Notes: a model not told the origin generated them from the sequence alone. DNA of 20,983 nt from WAOL01 sp964399035 (GCA_964399035.1 CAYNPH010000004.1:1-20983), one strand, 5' to 3'. Positions 6,013-15,115 are shown, numbered from the stretch's first letter. A program made the numbers and translations.

Positions 6013-6021
6013 CTTTTTAAA
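6013..6021 (+). promoter_or_regulatory. TATA box of the pilus operon
   Basis: CTTTTTAAA, about 30 bp before a predicted start near 6043, which gives a very short leader before the pilin ATG at 6048. The 98-bp interval shared with the divergent regulator also holds the inverted sequence GACTTTAGTC (GACT/AGTC), a weak operator candidate. Confidence 0.55.
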
Positions 6022-6047
6022 CTGCCAAGTTTGTTGGGGGTGTACCT

Positions 6048-6512
6048 ATGCGAAACAAAATCCGTAGAACCTTGAGGAGAGGTGTAAGTGATCTAGTAGT
6101 AATACTGGCATTAGTAGCTATCGCAATACCCGTCGCCTTAGCACTACAAGGATGGTTAGGTTCCCAAGCATCTAAAATTAACTCATACACAGCAACGCCT
6201 CAAGTGAGCGGTGTATTAGTATCGAAGTCAGTGTCATCTACAGGTCAAGTATTCGTCGTACGCGTTAGGAATACTGGTAGCTACAACTATTCGCTGACGT
6301 CAGCATCGATTGAGGCTAAAGCTATACTTACTAACGGATCAATAATTCAGGCAACCGTTAATGTTGCATCAAATCTTAATGTGCTACAGCCAGGCACTAC
6401 CGCTACATTAAGTGTCGTAGTACCTACGAAAGCTAACGTAAAGACGATAGTACTGACCCTAGAAAACCTGAACACAGGTAAAGGGGAATCACTAAATATA
6501 AACGTTGCATAA
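6048..6512 (+). CDS. Type IV pilin-like protein with class III signal peptide
   Basis: Likely the pilus subunit. The N terminus is strongly basic and ends in R10-R11-G12 followed by V13-S14-D15, the PibD-type cleavage pattern (cut after G12). A hydrophobic assembly helix of about 20 residues follows directly (LVVILALVAIAIPVALALQGW). The remainder (about 115 aa) is Ser/Thr/Val-rich and β-strand-like, including VFVVRVRNTGSYNYSLTSASI, typical of archaeal pilin bodies, with several N-x-S/T sites (for example NYS and NGS). It has no cysteines. It starts an operon leading to the assembly ATPase and platform protein. Other minor pilins may lie elsewhere. Confidence 0.9.
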   Translation: MRNKIRRTLRRGVSDLVVILALVAIAIPVALALQGWLGSQASKINSYTATPQVSGVLVSKSVSSTGQVFVVRVRNTGSYNYSLTSASIEAKAILTNGSIIQATVNVASNLNVLQPGTTATLSVVVPTKANVKTIVLTLENLNTGKGESLNINVA

Positions 6513-6575
6513 TATTCAAAGATAATTTAGTTTTTACATTAAAAATATATTAATGCTTATTTGGCGAGGTAATGC

Positions 6576-7928
6576 ATGATGACGGAAATTATTATAGAAT
6601 ACAGGGTTGGGACTGCTAAAATAACTATAACTAGGGATGCTGAAGGAACATTCCAATACGTTGTTAGGGAATCAGGAATCGAAGACGTAAGGGAGAAGAT
6701 CAGGAAGAATATTGAAGTAATAATCATGGGTAGTGAGGACAGCGACAACGATATGTATTCACTTGTAAAGACCGCCATAAGGTTTCTAAAGATGCGTAAG
6801 AAAGAGAGATTACCAGAGGCTAATATTGCTTACGCATTTCGTAAGGAGCTTAAGTACAAGAAACTTCAGGTATTAATAGATGATCCCTATGTTGAGGATA
6901 TCTCGATAGTTGGTCCAGGCAATGTTTGGGTCAGACATTCCTACATAGCTTCACGCGACCCACGCGCCGACTATATCATGACTAACATAGTTATGAAGGA
7001 CATGTTTGAATTCTTAGAATATATGAGTTTACTTGCTGAGAAAGCAGGTAGGCTCATAAGTAGAGCCACCCCAATAGTTGATGCTAACCTTCCTGAAAGC
7101 GATGGTGGGCACAGGATCCACCTAGTACACCCAGATATAGCAGACGGTAAAGGCGAGATTGTAATAAGGAAGAAAAAGTCAGGCACCTTAGTTAGGGTAA
7201 AAGAGCTAGTGAGCAACGGCATGCTGACACATGACATAGCACTACTTTTACAGGACATAATAATTAAGCGTGGCTCGATATTGATAGTAGGTCCTCCCGG
7301 CTCAGGTAAGACAACTCTGCTGCGTGCAATACTTTACGATCTAATCCCGCATGATTGGAAGGTAGCCATCATAGAGGATACCCCGGAAATAGATCCCCCA
7401 CAGGGAAGTTGCTGGGTCAGGTACGTCACACCGATGTACCGTGTGACTAATAGTAACTCCATAGAGTTCGACCAGATGGCCCTAACTAAAGCAGCTCTTC
7501 GTTCATCCGTTAACCGATTCATTGTCATAGGTGAAACAAGAGGTGCAGAGGCTAGAGTGCTAGTTCAGGCAATGAATATGGGGATGGGTGGGTTGACAAC
7601 TTTCCATGGAGGTTCCGCTGAGGAAGCCATAATGAGGCTGACATCACCCCCAATAAATCTAACAGCACAGCAGGTAGCTATGTTTAACCTGATAGTCACA
7701 CTAAACTACGTAGTAGAGAACGGGCTTAAAAGAGCAGTAGTCGCTATAGATGAACCCGTTTATGATAGAGGCGAAGACTCCGTTATATTAAACAAGATAT
7801 ATGAATATGGCGAGAACGCAACCTACGACGTCTTACTATCGAGGTTACGGAAAATTAGCCTCAGTAAATCCTCTGCGAAACTCCTTGCTAGAAACAAAAT
7901 TACGGAGGTAAGCCAACAATGCCCGTGA
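6576..7928 (+). CDS. Type II/IV secretion-type pilus assembly ATPase (VirB11/GspE family)
   Basis: Hexameric cytoplasmic motor for pilus polymerisation, related to archaeal AapE, UpsE and ArlI. After an N-terminal domain of about 210 residues (with VEDISIVGPGNVWVRHS and a GGHRIHLVHPDIA segment), the ATPase core has Walker A GPPGSGKTT at 239-247, Asp box EDTPEI at 267-272, Walker B region FIVIGETRGAE at 315-325, and His box TTFHGGSAEEAIMRL at 341-355. At 450 aa it is about normal for the family. The start is one of two adjacent ATG codons. Its last codons overlap the start of the next gene by 10 bp, indicating translational coupling to the membrane platform. Confidence 0.95.
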   Translation: MMTEIIIEYRVGTAKITITRDAEGTFQYVVRESGIEDVREKIRKNIEVIIMGSEDSDNDMYSLVKTAIRFLKMRKKERLPEANIAYAFRKELKYKKLQVLIDDPYVEDISIVGPGNVWVRHSYIASRDPRADYIMTNIVMKDMFEFLEYMSLLAEKAGRLISRATPIVDANLPESDGGHRIHLVHPDIADGKGEIVIRKKKSGTLVRVKELVSNGMLTHDIALLLQDIIIKRGSILIVGPPGSGKTTLLRAILYDLIPHDWKVAIIEDTPEIDPPQGSCWVRYVTPMYRVTNSNSIEFDQMALTKAALRSSVNRFIVIGETRGAEARVLVQAMNMGMGGLTTFHGGSAEEAIMRLTSPPINLTAQQVAMFNLIVTLNYVVENGLKRAVVAIDEPVYDRGEDSVILNKIYEYGENATYDVLLSRLRKISLSKSSAKLLARNKITEVSQQCP

Positions 7929-9472
7929 AATCCTTAGTAAGGTACCCTATAAAGTTGTTAAATAATTATCTTTCAGTTATCTATACACTCAAAGTTCAAG
8001 CTGGCATGAAACTATCAATGACAGGTAACGGAAACAAAAACTTATTACTAAGAATATTACTCCCTGTGCCAGTTGGAGGCTTCATAATTGCTATGAATAA
8101 ACTCACATTAAGCGCGTTGATTAGTACGCTCCCACTTATTCTTAACATTACTCTCGAGTGGATTGCCTCCCTGCTACTACTTACTCCTATAATTTATGTC
8201 TTCTACTTGCTTGTTAAAGCCCGTACGCGGGCTAAAAGAATTGAAGAAGAAATGAAGTACTTTGTTATTTCAGAATCCGTCGTAGCATCAGCATCACCCA
8301 ACATAATTGATGACCTATCATTGCTCGGGAATCTACATGAGATTTTTAATCAGTTATCAAGGGAATCAACGTTAATAAGGAGATTACGGAAATTAATGAC
8401 TACATCTGAGGTTGTCCACCTATATAGTAAGTGGATTAAATCAAAGTTTGTTGAGAACCTACTAAGTGACTTCGTTTTTGCTCAGAGTTTGGGAATAGTT
8501 AGAGCTTGGCTAAAAGAGAAAGGTGGGGAGCTACTTGAAGAATTGAGAATAGATAGCTTGAATAGAGTAAAATTTAGGGCTACAGTATCTATATTATTTG
8601 CTGTGCTTCTAGGCTATGTTCCTCCAATTATTCTCGCTTTGAGCGCATTGATGGGTGGTAAGGTAGTTACTGAAGCACTATCTATAACATTAGTACTTTG
8701 TCCTGTATTCTTTTTAGTTACTCCGCGTGCACCTAAGCATTTTGAGGTGCATTTTAAGAAGTTACCACGCAGATACTTAATCGTGGCGGTAACCACAATA
8801 GCCATTCTTGTATTCAGGTGTATTATCATGGCATTCGTGCAGGGTTTTGAAATGCGTGCATTGTTCCCATACTTAGTCCTGTTAGGAGTTGCTCTAACTG
8901 CTCTAGGACTGTACCAGGTTTCAAGCATGGTTAACGCTATTTACGAGGCACGTCAACTCTCCAACGTCCTGCTAACTATCATAGAGGCGCCTTTGAATGT
9001 TGGCAACGCCTTAACAATAGTCAAGGAAGCATTTAATCGAACCAACTATGGGGTCTTCAAGGAATTAAGCAACAAAATTAGCTTGTTGTCCACGTATCCC
9101 AGATTCCTTAATAACGCTAGATTGTGGATAACTAAGTTTACCGTATACACCATAATGAAGGGACTGACTTACGGAACCCTTAATAGGGAAAACCTTATGA
9201 AATTACGAAGCCTTGTAACCGAGATGCTTAGGGAATTCAAGTTCTCCTTATCAACAAATGCCATAGTAGTCACGCTAGCACTCGCGCTACCCCTGATACT
9301 CAATTACGTCGGGACGCTTGGGAATGCCTCAATAACGCCTCTGACAACATTATACATCATCATATCGTCGCTAGTCTATTCAAGTTACGCATCCTACGTA
9401 ACATTCGGCAAGATAACTAACACCCTACTTCCCGGGGTAGTTTGCATAGAATTGGCATTTCTACTGAGGTGA
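7919..9472 (+). CDS. Pilus assembly platform protein (TadC/FlaJ-type membrane protein)
   Basis: Polytopic membrane protein that anchors pilus assembly and transmits force from the ATPase. It has about 9-10 predicted membrane segments: two near residues 40-100, a cluster at 225-275 and 285-340, and a C-terminal cluster at 440-517. They are separated by two charged cytoplasmic regions (about 100-220 and 345-430), which matches a duplicated T2SSF domain. The conserved order ATPase then platform, with a 10-bp overlap, supports the assignment. It ends 7 bp before the next gene, whose GAGGTGA ribosome-binding site overlaps this stop. Confidence 0.88.
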   Translation: MPVKSLVRYPIKLLNNYLSVIYTLKVQAGMKLSMTGNGNKNLLLRILLPVPVGGFIIAMNKLTLSALISTLPLILNITLEWIASLLLLTPIIYVFYLLVKARTRAKRIEEEMKYFVISESVVASASPNIIDDLSLLGNLHEIFNQLSRESTLIRRLRKLMTTSEVVHLYSKWIKSKFVENLLSDFVFAQSLGIVRAWLKEKGGELLEELRIDSLNRVKFRATVSILFAVLLGYVPPIILALSALMGGKVVTEALSITLVLCPVFFLVTPRAPKHFEVHFKKLPRRYLIVAVTTIAILVFRCIIMAFVQGFEMRALFPYLVLLGVALTALGLYQVSSMVNAIYEARQLSNVLLTIIEAPLNVGNALTIVKEAFNRTNYGVFKELSNKISLLSTYPRFLNNARLWITKFTVYTIMKGLTYGTLNRENLMKLRSLVTEMLREFKFSLSTNAIVVTLALALPLILNYVGTLGNASITPLTTLYIIISSLVYSSYASYVTFGKITNTLLPGVVCIELAFLLR

Positions 9473-9479
9473 CCTAAAG

Positions 9480-11822
9480 ATGATACCTCAACCACTAAAC
9501 TTAATCCCGTGGAGCGCTATCCTTCAAGAATCCCTTGCTAGGAAGGCGGAATACTCACTAGTGTTCAGGCATGGACATGTGTATTTAGTGAGGAGTTCCG
9601 TAAGTAATCTTCCACCTGAGGAAATCTTTTATGAAGTGCTCCTTAAGGGAGCTGAGTTACGGCTGAGAGAAGTGAATGCGTGTAGTGACCCTACGAATAA
9701 CAAGTTTCGAGGTGTAGCAGGTTCTCTGATAAAGTTAGTTAGGGATGAATTTTTCGTCGTCACACGGCACAATGAGAAGCAAAAATATAGGAAGAACGCA
9801 TCAAGAGTATTTCGAATACGTGACAAAGTATTGCTTATACATACTAACAGAAATCATGCTAAGATGGTATCCCCCACAAGCGGGGATTTCATAGAAATTA
9901 AGAATGTGGTAACCGCTTATGGAACATGGACCTACCTGATTGCAGGTAGTCTGCGAGGGGATGCATTAACACTAATAATTGACCCCTTAAGAGGTCTTTT
10001 TCGGGAATACCGAATAACTAATTGCGTGCCGAGTGATGCGGTATGTAGCGATTCGCTATGCATCGTCAAATGTAATAATGAAGAATACTATGCAGTAACA
10101 TTCAATGATGTCCACGCGATTCCCGCAGGTCTCTTCCCGCTTGCCAGTTGCGGAAATAGTGAGTACTATTTTGATTTTGAAAACAACTTACTGACAAAGT
10201 ATCTGAACGGTGTTTTAGAACCCCTAGTGGACGTTAAGCCACAGTGTCTAGTCTGCTATGACGATACTGATGTAGTGCTTACTGACAGCACAGGAACGTA
10301 CTTGCTTCACGGGAATACTTTATTTAGACTTACAGAGCTCCCGGCTAAAGAAGTAGCGTCAAGTAAACCCGTAGTCGTCGTAAGGATGAAAGCTGATAAT
10401 TACCTTATAATTAACGCGTCCAAAAGAGTTATGGGCGAAGTACATGCTAGGTCATGTGCGCCAACCGCCGACGGACCTGTGGCATGCATTGTTGATGAAG
10501 GAATCGCCATCTTAAATCCTTTCGAATTCTTTAATCCTAAAATCAAAGTTCTGAGAGATTCCGTAGACTTCGACGGATACGCGATAGTGGAGATAGAACC
10601 TTGGTCTCCCGGAAGTAGTTACGATGTAAAAGGACCAGTTACAGCAGTTAATGTAGTGACTGTAGGTTCTAAGGCAGTAGTAGCGCTAAGGCCTCGTAGA
10701 CTTGGATGGAGTGGTAACGTTGTGTTCAGCGCAAAGCTACCGACATATCATGTATCATCGAATCTCCGTATAGCGTCGAAGGAACCGTCCCTAAGTAAGG
10801 TATCAGTGGTTGATTGTGCGTTTCTTAGAGGAGGGCACATAAAGGGGTCAAGCCTCAATTTTAAAACAACGTTAGAGATAACCATAACGTCACCAGTTCC
10901 CGAAGAGCCCTCTTTAGAATTAAGTTGTGACTCGTTGAAGGAATATTATGTAAAACTTCTGAAAAGAGAGTGTACGTTAAGTAATTCATGCAAGTTCCTC
11001 CTAGAAATGTTAGGCTACAGCAGGAATGAATCTAAAATCCCGTTCGAAATTGTTGTCAAGTACGATAGGGGTGATACATACAAGGTTGGTAAGTCAATAA
11101 TAGACTTAAGTAATTACGTTTTGGAAAATCCCTTAAGCTCAAGTAAACTACTCATTAATCACTTAGATAACCAAACAACTGTGATAGAAAGCGCTAAAGG
11201 AGCTAAGCTCCTAGTGTCATGTAGTAACGGCTACTTTTTTGAAGGCTCGGGCAACGTAACCATTTCAGATTGCTTAGAGCCACTACTAGTAACTGAAGAA
11301 TTAGTAGATAGTAATTATGTGTGGCATAGGGAGTACAGAATCAAGTGTAAATCGAGGTATATAGTTACTGATGGTCCTGCCTTCGGAATAACTAAAACTA
11401 GAGGCAGAGAAGGAGGCATAATATGCAGAAGTTCCTTAATCATAGTGCCGCGCAACCCCGAACTTCGGGTACGCATAGATAAACTCCAAGTACATAGCGA
11501 TGGTTCCGCAGAGATTTTCCTAAGATTCGAGACGAATGCACCTTCTCTAATTAGCGTTAGATGTGGAGAAACGCTTACACAAGACTTCATAGAACACCAG
11601 GCAAACATACTCACGAAGTGTTCAATACATGACGCTTTAGGTGGTATTGACATAATAGCGATTCCAATAGGTACGGATAGGATTTCCCAATATGAGATAG
11701 AACCTAAAGAAGTTGCACGGTTAATACTACGAGACGCCGTAGAAGCGGCTAGAACTCTCCTTGATGCAATTCCAAGATTGAGATTATTTGAGGTGAGTAG
11801 CCGTGCTCAAAAACATGCTTAG
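9480..11822 (+). CDS. Large unknown protein of the pilus operon, 780 aa, Cys-rich
   Basis: I do not recognise the family. It has no signal peptide and no clear membrane segment. The first half (about 110-370) is a series of short β-strand repeats such as VYLVRS, KVLLIHTN, TYLLHGNTLFRL and GIAILNPFEF, suggesting a β-propeller-like sensor or scaffold. The middle and C-terminal parts (about 400-700) look like Ig-like β-sandwiches (LEITITSPVPEEPSLELSC, AEIFLRFETNAPSLISVRC). About 20 cysteines are spread along the chain, suggesting disulphides. It is translationally coupled to both neighbours: GAGGTGA at the end of the platform gene, and a 20-bp overlap with the VirB4-like gene. Its place matches large pilus-operon proteins of unknown role such as UpsX, but I see no proof of homology. 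Confidence 0.75.
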   Translation: MIPQPLNLIPWSAILQESLARKAEYSLVFRHGHVYLVRSSVSNLPPEEIFYEVLLKGAELRLREVNACSDPTNNKFRGVAGSLIKLVRDEFFVVTRHNEKQKYRKNASRVFRIRDKVLLIHTNRNHAKMVSPTSGDFIEIKNVVTAYGTWTYLIAGSLRGDALTLIIDPLRGLFREYRITNCVPSDAVCSDSLCIVKCNNEEYYAVTFNDVHAIPAGLFPLASCGNSEYYFDFENNLLTKYLNGVLEPLVDVKPQCLVCYDDTDVVLTDSTGTYLLHGNTLFRLTELPAKEVASSKPVVVVRMKADNYLIINASKRVMGEVHARSCAPTADGPVACIVDEGIAILNPFEFFNPKIKVLRDSVDFDGYAIVEIEPWSPGSSYDVKGPVTAVNVVTVGSKAVVALRPRRLGWSGNVVFSAKLPTYHVSSNLRIASKEPSLSKVSVVDCAFLRGGHIKGSSLNFKTTLEITITSPVPEEPSLELSCDSLKEYYVKLLKRECTLSNSCKFLLEMLGYSRNESKIPFEIVVKYDRGDTYKVGKSIIDLSNYVLENPLSSSKLLINHLDNQTTVIESAKGAKLLVSCSNGYFFEGSGNVTISDCLEPLLVTEELVDSNYVWHREYRIKCKSRYIVTDGPAFGITKTRGREGGIICRSSLIIVPRNPELRVRIDKLQVHSDGSAEIFLRFETNAPSLISVRCGETLTQDFIEHQANILTKCSIHDALGGIDIIAIPIGTDRISQYEIEPKEVARLILRDAVEAARTLLDAIPRLRLFEVSSRAQKHA

Positions 11823-13602
11823 GACATTTAAGGCTAGGGTACCGGTCTTGAGTAAGAAATTCTTTAGAAAGACCTACACTAGTAGTGAGTCGCAAGTTCT
11901 TGAAATTCAAGGAGATCACATTATCTTAAGGCACGGAGATAAAGTATGTTGCCGTAAGTTACTGCTAATAGAGAATATTTCTGGAACCCTAGCTGATATG
12001 GGTGTAGCTGACTTACTCCATTACATTCGAGGATACTTTAAAACATTGAACCTCGGATTTCCCTTGGAGATTAGAACTTACGTCGTACCCACCGACAAGG
12101 AGGAGTACTTAAAGGAACTTGAGAAGCGTATTTCCACATTAGAGATTATGCTTGAGAGTAATCCATCCGCCATCAACGTACGTAAGAAATTACAGCACCT
12201 CAAGAAAGTACGGGACACGATAGTCAAGGATGGAATACCGCCGATTAGTATGGTAGCGTTAATGATTGTGGAGGCGTGTGGTGAGGACCTTAAACAAACC
12301 CTTGAGGAACTAGAGAGACGAAGCCGCATAGTCAGAAATACCTTCTCATCCCTCGGCATAAGGGTAGGCTCGGTGAGAGGATTGAGGAAACACTTCTTGC
12401 TCAGACTATTTTTTCGACGCGATCCTTGGCCAAGAGGTGACGGCATTACAAAACTTACCTTAAGATTTGCTGGCCTAAGTACCTTCGCTGGGGCTGCAAC
12501 CACGCTCCTATACCCCTTCATAATATCTAGCACTGCACTCGTTACTGCTAGCTCTAAAGGCATTTACTTGGGTAAGGATCCGGACTCGGGAGAGAAAATA
12601 TTCTGGGATGTGTCTAGGTCACTGTCTCCACACGTGTTGGTTGTCGGACCCACAGGGTCGGGTAAGACCGAGTTCCTAACCATGCTAGTGAGTAGGTTGC
12701 TGTCATTCTTCGGTAAGGGATCAATAATACTTGACATAAAGGGTGAATACCCCTCTAGGCTTGAGCGTCGCGGAGTACCGTTCAAGCACTATGTGTTAGG
12801 TGAGGACCTGGAGTTTAACTTGCATGACTTAGGTAGGCTTTACCCAAAACGCCTTCGGCCAGGCATCCTGACCGACATCATCGTTAAGTCGTATGAGCTA
12901 CTTAGTAAGAACGAACTAGTATCCGCCGTTTACAGGGGGGTTGAGTACTCCTTAAACGTCGAATGTCAAGACATACTGGATTGCTTAAGGCAGTATGTCG
13001 AGTCTTATGAGGAGCCTTACGTAACTTACGTCATTTCTCGTGTGGCATCAGAGATTAAGTCTGTTCATCCTGGCACCGAGGTAAGCCTCACATCCCTCCT
13101 GCTCAAGGCATTGAGCGGGGATCTAAGAGAGGTCGCAGTACTTGATGGTAGCAAGCTCGCATCAAGCAGCCGCAATTTAGTGAACCTAGCGATATGCTAT
13201 ATCTCGTCAGCGATCAGGGCCGTAATACAGTCGTCGAAACCCTCCACCAAACCCTTCTACTTCAGAACCGCGTTGATACTTGATGAGGGATGGCTCTACG
13301 TTCAAAGGCTAACTGAGGAGGTCTCCTCGCTCATGCGCCTTGGAAGAAGCTATGGAATAATGGTATGCATAGCCACGCAAAGCATTGATGACCTCCGTGT
13401 GCTAGGCTCCGGCGTAACCAACAACTTAGGCTTACTCGTCGCTATGGCTTCACCGGACCCAGGTTACTGGGAATCACTAACAGGATTTATGCACTTCCCC
13501 CCACGCGAAATACAGCGGTTCACAACCCTACTTGGTAGGGGAGAGGGAATTGTTAGGATATCACCTGATCCTAGACCGAGGGTAATTTCGTTTAAATCAT
13601 AG
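11803..13602 (+). CDS. VirB4/HerA/CedB-like DNA-translocation ATPase
   Basis: 599 aa. An N-terminal VirB4-like domain (about 50-200) includes a charged helical hairpin (100-142) and the stretch VKDGIPPISMVALMIVEACG. A hydrophobic segment FAGAATTLLYPFIISSTALVTA (228-249) precedes GIYLGKDPDSG, as in CedB/HerA-type proteins. The RecA-like core has Walker A GPTGSGKT at 282-289, DIKGEY at 311-316, Walker B LILDEGW at 491-497 and ATQS at 524-527. Such ATPases power conjugation or archaeal DNA import (Ced and Ted systems). It overlaps the 780-aa gene by 20 bp; the GTG start has GAGGTGA 6-7 nt upstream. No VirB6/CedA-like channel protein is nearby. The role in DNA transfer is inferred from the family. 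Confidence 0.88.
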   Translation: MLKNMLRTFKARVPVLSKKFFRKTYTSSESQVLEIQGDHIILRHGDKVCCRKLLLIENISGTLADMGVADLLHYIRGYFKTLNLGFPLEIRTYVVPTDKEEYLKELEKRISTLEIMLESNPSAINVRKKLQHLKKVRDTIVKDGIPPISMVALMIVEACGEDLKQTLEELERRSRIVRNTFSSLGIRVGSVRGLRKHFLLRLFFRRDPWPRGDGITKLTLRFAGLSTFAGAATTLLYPFIISSTALVTASSKGIYLGKDPDSGEKIFWDVSRSLSPHVLVVGPTGSGKTEFLTMLVSRLLSFFGKGSIILDIKGEYPSRLERRGVPFKHYVLGEDLEFNLHDLGRLYPKRLRPGILTDIIVKSYELLSKNELVSAVYRGVEYSLNVECQDILDCLRQYVESYEEPYVTYVISRVASEIKSVHPGTEVSLTSLLLKALSGDLREVAVLDGSKLASSSRNLVNLAICYISSAIRAVIQSSKPSTKPFYFRTALILDEGWLYVQRLTEEVSSLMRLGRSYGIMVCIATQSIDDLRVLGSGVTNNLGLLVAMASPDPGYWESLTGFMHFPPREIQRFTTLLGRGEGIVRISPDPRPRVISFKS

Positions 13603-13604
13603 AT

Positions 13605-14141
13605 TCACGGGATAATTCCCTCAGCGAGGACGCTCATGAAGCGCAGCTGCTTCACCTGCACACTCCTCAATTCCGTATCGAGTACAGCATAAGTTGCCTC
13701 ATCAGCTAAGTACCCACTCAACGTGCCCGGATTCACGAGTAGCGCTGCACCTTTCCGCTCAACCTTATATCTATGCGTATGTCCGAAAAGGACTAGGCGG
13801 TAGTAGCCTGATAGCGCAATGGCGGTCGCTATCTTCTCGGTGAACACCACATCCTTAAATCCGTGCATTAAGAACGCTGGGAGCCCACCTAAATTTACTT
13901 CAATTGGTTGCGGAGCTATGTTATGCTCTATTTCCCTCAACATACTGGTGTCGCCATCATTATTACCGAGGACACCAATTACCGGTAATCCCGGTTCCTT
14001 TAGCTTTAACAACGTGAATGGCGAGGTGAAGTCCCCTAAATGCACTAGGATCTCAGGTCTCTCCCTCGGTATAACATTCCTCACCAGTAGATCTACGTTG
14101 CTTAAGTTATCGTGGGTGTCGGATATTATCAGCACCCTCAA
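13605..14141 (-). CDS. Calcineurin-like phosphoesterase (YfcE/MJ0936 family)
   Basis: Two-metal phosphodiesterase of the MJ0936/YfcE group; the physiological substrate is unknown. Metal-binding motifs are in order: SDTH near the N terminus, LGDF, GNND, MHG, and FGHTHR followed by LVNPGTLSGY. The frame extends upstream to a TTG at 14159, but a TTG at 14141 sits 6 nt after a strong GGAGGTG and gives an N terminus (RVLIISDTHD) like that of the family. The stop is only 2 bp from the stop of the convergent VirB4-like gene, so the two transcripts probably overlap at their 3' ends. Confidence 0.93.
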   Translation of the reverse strand: MRVLIISDTHDNLSNVDLLVRNVIPRERPEILVHLGDFTSPFTLLKLKEPGLPVIGVLGNNDGDTSMLREIEHNIAPQPIEVNLGGLPAFLMHGFKDVVFTEKIATAIALSGYYRLVLFGHTHRYKVERKGAALLVNPGTLSGYLADEATYAVLDTELRSVQVKQLRFMSVLAEGIIP

Positions 14142-14291
14142 GTGTTGCACCTCCACCAAAAATGGTATGAGAAACCTTAATTATGCCACGGCTGAATTTT
14201 ACCCTAACCCTCGATCGCCTGGGGAGAATCTCTAATACACAAATGTTTTAACTCTTAAAGACACGGTTGATTTGCATGAGGTGTTAAACTG

Positions 14292-14957
14292 TTGAATATA
14301 AATATAAGAAACGACAAGGGGAATCGCGCAATACTTGTTTCAGCTCTCCTCCTGTTCTTCATAGTTATTCCTGTATCAGCTATGTGGAGTACCCGATTGG
14401 GAATTAACGTGTCCATAAATACTGGCTCATTTGATCCTGGAATACATTCCTATAAAGGGTACCTCATAGAAACGCACTGTAGTTGCCATAGCTGTTGCGT
14501 AAGTAACGTAACAAGGCTCCCTTCAGACGAACTCTACCTAAGCCCAGACGGCAACTCATTAATCCTTGACATAAGCCTGTGTGATGATCACCATCATAAT
14601 GGAACTACATGCCATCACTGCCACAGCAACAGGAATTACTACGTCCTGATAGGGATATTAGTCAAGAATTACGGCACGATCCCAATAACCCTTCAAGGCG
14701 TGAACATATACGATCAGAATCCCTCGGGCGGTGTGTGGTCTGTATATGGAAGAATACTGTATTATGGTCCCGTAACTCACATGCCTACAGCACTCTGGAA
14801 AGCAATAAAGGGATTAATCCCACCGCCAGGAAGCACCTCTCCACCCATAATGCTTGATCCTGGAGACTACGCCATAATAGTACTCATACTGTCGCTGGAG
14901 CAGGGAGACTATAACCTAGTCATAACTCCATCATTCAGCCAGTTCAACCAGGGCTAA
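14292..14957 (+). CDS. Secreted TasA/camelysin-like fibre protein, Cys/His-rich
   Basis: 221 aa. A hydrophobic signal sequence (about 12-30, VSALLLFFIVIPVSA) is followed by WSTRLGINVSINTGSFDPG, the pattern of TasA/camelysin-type proteins. Family-like features continue with VLIGILVKNYGTIPITLQGVNIYD and, at the C terminus, LDPGDYAIIVLILSLEQGDYNLVITPSFSQFN. A loop insert rich in Cys and His is unusual: C63-S-C65-H-S-C68-C69, then CDDHHH at 97-102 and C107HHC110H111, which contains one CxxCH. It probably forms an extracellular β-sandwich fibre, as TasA-like archaeal bundling pili do. The start is TTG with GAGGTG 8 nt upstream. The family call is by pattern; metal binding is inferred. Confidence 0.65.
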   Translation: MNINIRNDKGNRAILVSALLLFFIVIPVSAMWSTRLGINVSINTGSFDPGIHSYKGYLIETHCSCHSCCVSNVTRLPSDELYLSPDGNSLILDISLCDDHHHNGTTCHHCHSNRNYYVLIGILVKNYGTIPITLQGVNIYDQNPSGGVWSVYGRILYYGPVTHMPTALWKAIKGLIPPPGSTSPPIMLDPGDYAIIVLILSLEQGDYNLVITPSFSQFNQG

Positions 14958-15115
14958 CTGATAGAAAATCGCAACATAACAATTACACCATACGTCTATT
15001 AGAATGAGCTAAATGATACTTCACAACGTTCTTGTTAAGATACACCCTGAGGAGTTAATTAATCAGACTAGTTAAGAAGAGAGCACACCAAGATTATTGG
15101 GCACCTCCAAAAGTG

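Noticed and set aside
15012..15050. Possible C/D-box RNA downstream of the TasA-like gene
   Set aside because: ATGATAC is a poor C box; a CTGA lies downstream at a plausible distance, but no internal D'/C' pair is present.
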